40,635 nt of DNA from Allobosea sp. OK403 (GTDB lineage: Bacteria > Pseudomonadota > Alphaproteobacteria > Rhizobiales > Beijerinckiaceae). Within the stretch, counting starts at the first letter, position 1, and every line of letters begins with the position of its first letter. Positions 34,849 to 40,635 of the stretch are shown piece by piece. The translations under genes and the position numbers were made by a program. Under the pieces are notes generated by a model that ran no database searches, was not told where the DNA came from, and saw only the letters and a list, made by a program, of their open reading frames with translations. The stretch is taken from assembly GCF_900113835.1 (NCBI RefSeq), contig NZ_FOQV01000005.1, positions 1 through 40,635 on the forward strand. The letters are read 5' to 3'.

Positions 34849-35501
34849 GCCAGCTCGTCACCATCATCGACTACGGCTCGGGCAATCTGCACTCGGCCGC
34901 CAAAGCTTTCGAGCGCGCAGCGACCGAGTCCGGGCTCAGTTCGACCATCCGCGTCACCAGCGACACCGCCGAGGTGCGCCGGGCCGATCGCATCGTGCTG
35001 CCTGGCGTCGGCGCCTTCGCCGATTGCCGGCGCGGGCTCGATGCCGTGCCGGGCATGGTCGAAACCCTCGAGGAGGTCGTCCGCCAGAAGCAGCGGCCTT
35101 TCCTGGGCATTTGTGTCGGCATGCAGCTTCTGGCCTCGCGCGGGCTCGAACACACCGTGACGCAGGGCCTTGGCTGGATTCCAGGCGATGTCGCGCTGAT
35201 CGTGCCCGATGATGACAGCCTCAAGATCCCGCATATGGGCTGGAACACCCTGCACAAGCAGGATGAGCATGCGCTGCTCGACGGTATCGAGACCGGGCCG
35301 GAAGGGCTGCACGCCTATTTCGTGCACTCCTATGCGCTGATACCGGAGCGGCCGGAGGATGTGCTGGCGCTGACCGAGCATGGCGGTCCCGTCACCGCGA
35401 TGGTGGCGCGTGGCAATGTCGCCGGCACGCAGTTCCATCCCGAAAAAAGCCAGAAGCTCGGCTTGAAGCTGATCGCCAATTTCCTCAGGTGGACGCCGTG
35501 A
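34845..35501 (+). CDS. hisH: Imidazole glycerol phosphate synthase, glutaminase subunit
   Basis: HisH is the class I glutamine amidotransferase that supplies ammonia to HisF. The 218-residue protein carries [19 protein letters not shown] at the start, the oxyanion PGVGAF, the nucleophile Cys90 in [11 protein letters not shown], and His198/Glu200 in [10 protein letters not shown], completing the triad. Its ATG overlaps the DUF2628 stop. The stop overlaps the hisA GTG start (GTGA). All three together make it one transcription unit. Confidence 0.97.
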   Translation: MSQLVTIIDYGSGNLHSAAKAFERAATESGLSSTIRVTSDTAEVRRADRIVLPGVGAFADCRRGLDAVPGMVETLEEVVRQKQRPFLGICVGMQLLASRGLEHTVTQGLGWIPGDVALIVPDDDSLKIPHMGWNTLHKQDEHALLDGIETGPEGLHAYFVHSYALIPERPEDVLALTEHGGPVTAMVARGNVAGTQFHPEKSQKLGLKLIANFLRWTP

Positions 35502-36244
35502 TCCTCTTTCCCGCCATCGACCTCAAGGATGGCCAGTGCGTCCGCCTCAAACAGGGCGATATGGGCCAGGCCACCGTCTTCAATGACGATCCCGCTGCTC
35601 AAGGAGCCGCCTTCGAGGCCCAGGGCTTCCAGTGGCTGCATGTCGTGGATCTCGACGGCGCCTTCGCCGGCAAGCCGATGAATGCGGCCGCTGTCGAGGC
35701 GATCCTCGCGCGCGTCGCCTTCCCGGTGCAGCTCGGCGGTGGCATCCGCGACATGGCGACGGTCGAGGGCTGGCTGAAGAAGGGCGTGCGCCGCGTCATC
35801 ATCGGCACGGCTGCGGTGCGCGATCCCGGCTTCGTCAAAGCGGCGGCAAAGGCCTTTCCGGGCCAGGTCGCGGTCGGCATCGATGCGCGCGACGGCTATG
35901 TCGCGGTCGAGGGCTGGGCCGAGACTTCGGCGCTGGCGGCGGATGATCTTGGCCGTCGCTTCGAGGATGCCGGCGTCGCGGCGATCGTCTACACCGACAT
36001 CGCCCGCGACGGCATGCTCCAGGGTATCAATTGGGACGGCACCATCGCGCTGGCGAACGCCTTGACGATTCCCGTCATCGCCTCGGGCGGGCTTGCCTCC
36101 ATGGCCGACATCGAGCGGCTCTGTGCGCCCGATGCGGCCATCCTGGAGGGCGCGATCACGGGCCGGGCGCTCTATGACGGGCGGATCGACCCGGCTGCGG
36201 CGCTGGCGCGCGTGGCGAAGGCCGGAAGCGAGGCGGCGGCCTGA
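35498..36244 (+). CDS. hisA: ProFAR isomerase HisA
   Basis: HisA isomerises ProFAR to PRFAR, the HisF substrate, in a (beta/alpha)8 barrel. The 248-residue protein from the GTG at 35498 begins [16 protein letters not shown], where Asp8 is the catalytic base, and the second catalytic Asp lies in [14 protein letters not shown]. Phosphate-binding GGGIRD and IASGGLAS loops are visible. I chose the GTG overlapping the hisH stop (GTGA, AGG 7-8 bases upstream), giving the family start; an earlier GTG at 35489 would add three residues. In relatives hisF follows directly; here an antisense gene intervenes. Confidence 0.96.
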   Translation: MILFPAIDLKDGQCVRLKQGDMGQATVFNDDPAAQGAAFEAQGFQWLHVVDLDGAFAGKPMNAAAVEAILARVAFPVQLGGGIRDMATVEGWLKKGVRRVIIGTAAVRDPGFVKAAAKAFPGQVAVGIDARDGYVAVEGWAETSALAADDLGRRFEDAGVAAIVYTDIARDGMLQGINWDGTIALANALTIPVIASGGLASMADIERLCAPDAAILEGAITGRALYDGRIDPAAALARVAKAGSEAAA

Positions 36245-36288
36245 GCCGCCGACTGCCGCCGGTTCAATTCTTCACCTGACGAACTGCC

Positions 36289-37104
36289 TCACTTCACGAA
36301 CCGGTTGTAGATCCCGGCGAATTCGCCATTCGCCTTGGCCAGATGCAGCCATTGGTCGACGAAAGCCTTGAAGGTCGCGTCGCCGCGCGGGAGCATGTAG
36401 CCCATCTCGCCATATTGCAGCGGCTCGTCGGGATTGACGGCGCACAAGCCCGGCTTGGCCTTCTCCTGGACCTTGGTCTCGATCGATTCCGAGATCATCA
36501 GATCGGCCCGGCCGGCCAGGATCTCGTCGAAGATGGTGACGTTGTCGGGGAAGACGCGGATGTCGGCCTTCTTGAAGTTCTCCCGCACGAAACGCTCATT
36601 GGTGCCGCCAGGATTGACCACGACGCGGGTCTCCGGCTTGTCGATGTCGGCGATCGTCTGGAACTTGGCCTTGTCGGCGCAGCGCACGATCGGCGCCTTG
36701 CCGTTGACGATATAAGGCGCGGAGAAGAAGACCTTCTTCTGTCGGTCGAGCGTCACCGAAATGCCGCCCATGGCGACGTCGCATTTTCCCGACCCCATAT
36801 CGGTCAGGAGATCGGACCATTTCGTCTGGACGAACTTGGCCTCGACGCCGAGCGCCTTGGCGAGCGATTTCGCCAGCTCGATGTCGATGCCCTCATAGCT
36901 GCCCTCCTTGGCCAGGGTGAACGGCTTGTAGTCGCCCGTCGTGCAGATCTGCAGCGCGCCGCGGCTCTGGATGGCGTCGAGCTGGCTCGCCGGAGCCTGG
37001 GCAAGCGCGGCTGTGCCGAGGCCAAGCCCGATAGTGAGGCCAAGCCCGATAGTAAGGCCTTCCGCCGCCAGCTTCAGGCCCTTGAATGCGATGGTGATCG
37101 TCAT
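36289..37104 (-). CDS. Periplasmic binding-protein-like, probable cyclohexadienyl dehydratase (PheC-type)
   Basis: The 271-residue protein has a signal peptide (cleavage near residue 35, ALAQA) and the type II periplasmic-binding fold of amino-acid SBPs. Its motifs, TTGDYKPF (55-62), NPGGTNE (164-170) and [14 protein letters not shown] (about 185-198), match what I remember of cyclohexadienyl dehydratase PheC of Pseudomonas, an enzyme that evolved from SBPs and makes phenylpyruvate or phenylalanine from prephenate or arogenate in the periplasm. No permease or ATPase gene is next to it, which fits an enzyme better than a transport component, but a stand-alone amino-acid SBP remains possible. 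AGAGGG lies 6-7 bases before the ATG. It lies antisense to the his cluster, between hisA and hisF, 44 bases after hisA. The signal peptide contains an exact tandem duplication (LTIGLG twice). Confidence 0.8.
   Translation of the reverse strand: MTITIAFKGLKLAAEGLTIGLGLTIGLGLGTAALAQAPASQLDAIQSRGALQICTTGDYKPFTLAKEGSYEGIDIELAKSLAKALGVEAKFVQTKWSDLLTDMGSGKCDVAMGGISVTLDRQKKVFFSAPYIVNGKAPIVRCADKAKFQTIADIDKPETRVVVNPGGTNERFVRENFKKADIRVFPDNVTIFDEILAGRADLMISESIETKVQEKAKPGLCAVNPDEPLQYGEMGYMLPRGDATFKAFVDQWLHLAKANGEFAGIYNRFVK
37018..37053. repeat. Exact 18-bp tandem duplication in a signal peptide
   Basis: GAGGCCAAGCCCGATAGT occurs twice in direct succession (37018-37035 and 37036-37053). Being 18 bases long it keeps the frame and duplicates six residues of the hydrophobic core of the PheC-like protein's signal peptide. 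The perfect identity points to a recent slippage event. Confidence 0.85.
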
Positions 37105-37257
37105 GGAAATCCCTCTGTTCTTGCTTATGGCGAGCAGGAGAGCAGGGAACGTGCCGCCGATCAATCCGGGCTCCCTGCGCGGCTGAGTTTGCGTGCCGGG
37201 CGGCCGCGGCGCTATATGCGCTCGATTTTCCGATCTCGCTTTGGCCCAGCAGCACTG

Positions 37258-38022
37258 ATGACCCTGAAAACCCGCATCATCCCCTGCCTCGACGTCAAGG
37301 ACGGCCGCGTCGTCAAGGGCGTGAAGTTTCTCGATCTCGTCGATGCTGGCGATCCGGTCGAAGCCGCCAAGGCTTATGACGCGGCGGGCGCCGACGAGCT
37401 CTGTTTTCTCGACATCACGGCCAGCCATGAGGATCGCGGCATCCTGTTCGATGTCGTCACCCGCACCGCCGAGGCCTGCTTCATGCCGCTGACGGTGGGC
37501 GGTGGCGTGCGCAAAGTCGAGGATATCCGGGCGCTGCTGCTGGCGGGGGCCGACAAGGTCTCGATCAACACGGCGGCCGTGACCAATCGCGGCTTCGTCA
37601 AGGAGGCGGCGGAAAAGTTCGGCGGCCAATGCGTCGTCGTCGCCATCGACGCCAAGCAGGTTTCGCCCGGCCGCTGGGAGATCTTCACCCATGGCGGGCG
37701 CAACGCCACGGGGCTCGAGGCTGTCGCCTTCGCCCGAGAGGTCGTCTCGCTCGGCGCCGGCGAACTGCTCGTCACCTCGATGGACCGCGACGGCACCAAA
37801 TCGGGCTATGATCTCGGCCTGACCGAGCGCATTGCCGATGCCGTCTCGGTTCCCGTCATCGCCTCGGGCGGTGTCGGCGATCTCGATGATCTCGTGGCGG
37901 GCGTGCGTGATGGCCATGCCAGCGCGGTGCTCGCGGCCTCGATCTTCCATTTCGGCACCTACACGATCCAGCAGGCCAAGGAGCACATGGCGGCGGCGGG
38001 TCTGGCGATGCGGTTGGATTGA
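37258..38022 (+). CDS. hisF: Imidazole glycerol phosphate synthase, cyclase subunit
   Basis: HisF takes ammonia from HisH and makes imidazoleglycerol phosphate and AICAR. The 254-residue (beta/alpha)8 protein begins [21 protein letters not shown], with catalytic Asp12 and Asp131 (AIDAK). Phosphate-binding GGGVRK and IASGGVGD loops are visible, as is [15 protein letters not shown]. It starts 153 bases after the divergent PheC-like start, so it probably needs a promoter within that gap; in relatives hisA and hisF usually sit in one operon. No strong Shine-Dalgarno was seen, only GCAGCACTG before the ATG. Confidence 0.97.
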   Translation: MTLKTRIIPCLDVKDGRVVKGVKFLDLVDAGDPVEAAKAYDAAGADELCFLDITASHEDRGILFDVVTRTAEACFMPLTVGGGVRKVEDIRALLLAGADKVSINTAAVTNRGFVKEAAEKFGGQCVVVAIDAKQVSPGRWEIFTHGGRNATGLEAVAFAREVVSLGAGELLVTSMDRDGTKSGYDLGLTERIADAVSVPVIASGGVGDLDDLVAGVRDGHASAVLAASIFHFGTYTIQQAKEHMAAAGLAMRLD

Positions 38023-38026
38023 GTCG

Positions 38027-38347
38027 ATGAGCGCTTTTACCCTCGCCGATCTTGAAGCCATCATCGCCGAGCGGGCGAAAGCCTCGCCCGAGGAATCCTG
38101 GACGGCGAAGCTCATCGCTGCGGGGCCTGAACGCGCTGCAAAAAAGCTCGGGGAAGAGGCGGTGGAGGCCGTCATCGCCGCCGTGAAGGGCGATCGCGAC
38201 GAGCTGATCGCTGAAAGCGCCGATCTGCTCTATCATCTGTTAGTCGTGCTTTTGTCGCGCGATGTTGCATTGCGGGACGTGTTGAGCCAGCTTGAGGCTC
38301 GCACGGTGCGCTCCGGTCTGGCGGAGAAGGCCGCGCGCCCCCGTTGA
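38027..38347 (+). CDS. hisE: Phosphoribosyl-ATP pyrophosphatase
   Basis: HisE removes pyrophosphate from phosphoribosyl-ATP, the second step in histidine synthesis. The 106-residue protein shows the all-alpha MazG-like fold with [29 protein letters not shown] and [13 protein letters not shown], whose Glu/Asp residues bind magnesium. The start at 38027 is 5 bases after the hisF stop, so translation is likely coupled. It is followed by coaA after about 55 bases. Confidence 0.96.
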   Translation: MSAFTLADLEAIIAERAKASPEESWTAKLIAAGPERAAKKLGEEAVEAVIAAVKGDRDELIAESADLLYHLLVVLLSRDVALRDVLSQLEARTVRSGLAEKAARPR

Positions 38348-38401
38348 GAAGCCGAGGCTAGTCCTGCGTTGAACCTCGAAGCCTGGAATGCGGGTCGCCT
38401 C

Positions 38402-39376
38402 ATGGACCAGCGTCTGATCCCCGCCCCGGCCGATCCCGAGCTGGGCTCGCCCTATCGCAGCTTCACGCGCGATGAATGGGCGCATTTGCGCGCCGACACG
38501 CCGCTGACGCTGTCGGTCGACGACCTGACCAAGCTGCAATCGATCAACGACCCGATCTCGCTGGACGAGATCGTGGCGATCTACCTGCCGCTGTCGCGCC
38601 TGCTCTCGCTTTATGTCGCAGCCACGCAAGGCCTGTTCAAGGCGACGCAGCGCTTCCTGATGGCCGAGGCCGAGGTCAAGGTTCCCTATATCATCGGCGT
38701 CGCCGGCTCGGTCGCCGTCGGCAAGTCGACCACGGCACGCGTCTTGAAGGCGCTGCTCTCGCGCTGGCCCAACACGCCCAAGGTCGAGCTCGTCACCACT
38801 GACGGCTTCCTGTTGCCCAATGCCGAATTGGAGCGGCGCGGCCTGATGCAGCGCAAGGGCTTTCCCGAAAGCTATGACGGCTCGGCGATCCTGCGCTTCC
38901 TCTCCGACGTCAAGGCGGGCAAGCCCTCGGTCTCCGCCCCGGTCTATTCGCACCTGGTCTATGACGTGATGCCGGGCGAGGAGGTCACGGTCGAGCGGCC
39001 CGACATTCTGATCCTGGAAGGCCTGAACGTCCTGCAGCCGAGCCGCATGCCCAAGGACGGCAAGGTCATCCCCTTCGTCTCCGATTATTTCGACTTCTCG
39101 GTCTATCTCGACGCCGACGAGAACGATTTGCATCGCTGGTACGTCAACCGCTTCATGACCTTGCGCCAGACCGCCTTCCGCGATCCGCGCTCCTTCTTCC
39201 GCAAATATGCCGAGATCGATGAGGATGAGGCGCTTTCGATCGCGGAGAAGCTCTGGAGCGGCATCAACCTGCCGAATCTGCAGGAGAACATCTTGCCGAC
39301 CCGCCAGCGCGCCAGCCTGATCCTGACCAAGGGCGCGAGCCACCGCATCCAGCAAGTGGCGCTGCGCCGGCTGTAG
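38402..39376 (+). CDS. coaA: Pantothenate kinase, type I
   Basis: CoaA phosphorylates pantothenate, the first and usually rate-limiting step of coenzyme A synthesis. The 324-residue protein carries the Walker A loop [12 protein letters not shown] (99-110), [11 protein letters not shown], the substrate-site segment [16 protein letters not shown], and the Walker B-like [11 protein letters not shown] chose the ATG at 38402 ([20 protein letters not shown]) over a TTG at 38369 because it gives the usual N-terminus. A GGAA sequence lies 15 or more bases upstream, so the Shine-Dalgarno is not decisive. Linkage to hisE is conserved across Hyphomicrobiales. Confidence 0.96.
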   Translation: MDQRLIPAPADPELGSPYRSFTRDEWAHLRADTPLTLSVDDLTKLQSINDPISLDEIVAIYLPLSRLLSLYVAATQGLFKATQRFLMAEAEVKVPYIIGVAGSVAVGKSTTARVLKALLSRWPNTPKVELVTTDGFLLPNAELERRGLMQRKGFPESYDGSAILRFLSDVKAGKPSVSAPVYSHLVYDVMPGEEVTVERPDILILEGLNVLQPSRMPKDGKVIPFVSDYFDFSVYLDADENDLHRWYVNRFMTLRQTAFRDPRSFFRKYAEIDEDEALSIAEKLWSGINLPNLQENILPTRQRASLILTKGASHRIQQVALRRL

Positions 39377-39393
39377 CGCCGCACGAAACCGCT

Positions 39394-39921
39394 ATGACGA
39401 CCTATGTCGCCCTTCTGCACTCGATCGTGCTCGGCCCCGGCAAGCGGCTGGTGATGGCGGATCTGAAGGCTATGGTGGCAGCGCTCGGCTTTGGCGATGT
39501 GCGCAGCTGGGTCGCCACAGGCAATCTGATCTTCGAGGGCGAGGATGAGCCCCTCGCGACGATTGAGAGCCGATTGGAAGCGGCTTTTGGCACGCGTTTC
39601 GGCAAGCATGTCGATATCATCCTGCGCACGGCGCAGGCTTGGCGGCGGCTTGCCGCCCAAAATCCCTTCCCGGAAGGAAACAGCGCCGATATCGGCATCC
39701 GCGTCATGCGAAGCCCCCTCGGCCCAGACGCCTTGTCCATGCTCGGCAGGATCGCCACGCCCGGTATTGTGCTCGCCATCGCGGACGGCGATTTATGGAT
39801 CGATTTCGGCGGCAAACCGAGCGAGACGAAGCTGCTCTCGCATCTGACCGCCAAAAAACTCGGCATCGGCACGCTGCGCAACGCCAACACCGTCAATGCG
39901 CTTGCCGCGATGCTGGACTGA
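39394..39921 (+). CDS. DUF1697 protein
   Basis: The 175-residue soluble protein fits DUF1697: MTTYVALLHSIVLGPGKRLVM at the start, LGFGDVRSWVATGNLIFEG, and the C-terminal KKLGIGTLRNANTVNALAAML, which is the family's most conserved segment (TxRNxxTVxxL). No function has been assigned to the family. It begins 18 bases after coaA in the same direction and may be co-transcribed. A usual family start reads YVALLRGINVGG; here the glycine-rich turn is replaced by SIVLGPGK, a minor divergence. Confidence 0.88.
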   Translation: MTTYVALLHSIVLGPGKRLVMADLKAMVAALGFGDVRSWVATGNLIFEGEDEPLATIESRLEAAFGTRFGKHVDIILRTAQAWRRLAAQNPFPEGNSADIGIRVMRSPLGPDALSMLGRIATPGIVLAIADGDLWIDFGGKPSETKLLSHLTAKKLGIGTLRNANTVNALAAMLD

Positions 39922-39937
39922 TGCCCTGGCCAGCGAG

Positions 39938-40090
39938 AGCATCGGCCCGAAAAGTGGAATGCGGTTTTCGGAAGAAGCCGATGCTGTAGTGCGTTTTCGA
40001 GCGAAGCGGAAACCGGTTCGCGTGAAGAAGATGCGTTAAAACAATGAATTAGAGGAATTGAACGATCCAACTCGATCGGAAATTGCTCTC
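39938..40090. repeat. Dispersed repeat cluster upstream of the YqaA-like gene
   Basis: AGCATCGG (39938-39945) and CCGATGCT (39978-39985) form a hairpin with CCCGAAAAGTGGAATGCGG inside. It is followed by GCGGAAACCGGTTCGCGTGA, then AAAACAATGAATTAGAGG, and ends GATCGGAAATTGCTCT. I recall the AACCGGTT..AGAGCAATT..GATCGGAAATTGCTCT pattern as a common intergenic repeat in Bradyrhizobium, Methylobacterium and Bosea. It contains no ORF and may carry a promoter for the gene that follows. Confidence 0.7.
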
Positions 40091-40116
40091 GTTTGGCGCG
40101 ATAGGAACCTTTGGCG

Positions 40117-40572
40117 GTGCTGGAGCTGCTCGATCTTTCCGCTCTCGGTCTGATGGCGGGCGCGGCCTTCGTCGCCGCGACGCTGCTGCCGGCGCAGTCT
40201 GAGGTCGTCTTTATCGGCCTGCTGGCGGCCAAAACCGTCAATCCGCTGGCGCTGTTCCTGGTCGCGAGCGCAGCCAACACGGCAGGCTCGGTCGTCAACT
40301 GGTGGCTCGGCCGCTTGATCGCCCATGGTGGCGTCGAGCGCCTGCCGGCAAGGTTGCGGCCCGATCCGGAAAAATTTGCCAAAGCGCAGCGCGGGTTCGA
40401 GCGCTTCGGCTGGCCGTCCCTGCTCTTCGCCTGGCTGCCTGTTGTGGGCGATCCGCTGACATTCGTGGCGGGCACGCTGAACTATCCGCTCGGGCGTTTC
40501 ATCGGGCTCGTGCTCCTCGGCAAGGCCGCGCGCTATGGCGCGCTCTGGGCCGGCTGGATGACGCTGGCCTGA
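40117..40572 (+). CDS. YqaA-family (DedA-like) membrane protein
   Basis: The 151-residue inner-membrane protein has about four hydrophobic segments: LGLMAGAAFVAATLLPAQSEVVFIGLL, PLALFLVASAANTAGSVVNWWLG, SLLFAWLPVVGDPLTFVAGTL and FIGLVLLGKAARYGALWAGW. The NTAGSVVNWWLGR and PVVGDPLTFVAG stretches are typical of the YqaA/SNARE-associated group related to DedA, proteins linked to membrane lipid or proton homeostasis. I chose the GTG at 40117 because AGGA lies at a suitable distance; a TTG at 40111 is possible. It is set between two elements of the same repeat family (39938-40090 and 40585-40635). Confidence 0.85.
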   Translation: MLELLDLSALGLMAGAAFVAATLLPAQSEVVFIGLLAAKTVNPLALFLVASAANTAGSVVNWWLGRLIAHGGVERLPARLRPDPEKFAKAQRGFERFGWPSLLFAWLPVVGDPLTFVAGTLNYPLGRFIGLVLLGKAARYGALWAGWMTLA

Positions 40573-40584
40573 GGTTTTGCCCAA

Positions 40585-40635
40585 GAGCAGGATGCGAAAA
40601 AGTGGGAACCGGTTTTTCGCATTGATCCTGCTCTC
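40585..40635. repeat. Dispersed palindromic repeat at right edge
   Basis: GAGCAGGATGCGAAAAA at the left and TTTTTCGCAT with ATCCTGCTC at the right are inverted copies with a four-base interruption; the centre is GTGGGAACCGG. It shares the AAGTGGGAACCGGTTTTTCGC core with the other AACCGGTT elements in the window and may also end transcription of the YqaA-like gene. Confidence 0.75.

Noticed and set aside
36343..37257. Plus-strand extension of hisF toward hisA, which would make a fusion protein
   Set aside because: It runs antisense through the PheC-like gene, which has clear family motifs; HisF begins normally at 37258.

Overview
The window is GC-rich chromosomal DNA (by eye mostly 60-67 % G+C) from an alphaproteobacterium of the order Hyphomicrobiales (Rhizobiales). 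The evidence is the gene order: rimP-nusA-ylxR-infB-rbfA-truB, the run murJ-trpS-usp-nfuA-tsaB-rimI-plsC-miaB-phoH-ybeY-corC-lnt-xre-metK-trmB, and hslV/hslU next to hisB-DUF2628-hisH-hisA-hisF-hisE-coaA. Dispersed palindromic repeats of a type common in this order also occur. A Bosea- or Methylobacterium-like genome would fit, but the genus cannot be proven from the sequence alone. Nearly all of the window is vertically inherited housekeeping DNA; the accessory material sits in four or five small pockets.

Layout. 1-1514: a chemoreceptor cut by the window edge. 1647-1763: a decayed duplicate of the truB 3' end. 1856-4891: a sugar-type ABC operon (two permeases and a binding protein, no ATPase). 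5077-12519: the minus-strand translation and transcription operon (rimP, nusA, ylxR/L7Ae, infB, rbfA, truB). 12670-12844: a possible small ORF followed by a strong terminator. 12891-13979: a DUF2336 gene, overlapping trmB tail to tail. 13954-16683: trmB, metK and a PraR/PhrR-like HTH regulator. 16814-22690: lnt, corC, ybeY, phoH, miaB, tightly overlapped. 22795-25536: plsC, rimI, tsaB, nfuA. 25631-29011: usp, trpS, murJ. 29154-30407: an exported lactonase-type beta-propeller protein. 30751-33460: hslU and hslV with an AT-rich HNH nuclease gene between them. 33765-39376: plus-strand histidine genes and coaA, interrupted by an opposite-strand periplasmic protein resembling cyclohexadienyl dehydratase. 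39394-40572: a DUF1697 gene and a YqaA-type membrane protein set between two repeat elements.

How the genes work together. The left half holds ribosome assembly and initiation factors (RimP, IF-2, RbfA), transcription elongation (NusA), tRNA modification (TruB, TrmB, MiaB, TsaB), SAM supply (MetK) and 16S rRNA maturation (YbeY). Envelope functions (Lnt, PlsC, MurJ) and Fe-S delivery (NfuA, likely useful to MiaB) are interleaved. The right half combines the HslUV protease with histidine and coenzyme A biosynthesis.

The best candidates for something new are: (1) the low-GC HNH nuclease gene wedged between hslV and hslU; (2) the PheC-like periplasmic protein inserted antisense between hisA and hisF; (3) the truB-tail duplication that brackets the ABC operon with the true truB and carries an in-frame 297-bp deletion at a 6-bp microhomology; and (4) a 35-codon ORF with its own terminator upstream of rimP. 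No CRISPR array, tRNA, rRNA, integrase or transposase was seen.
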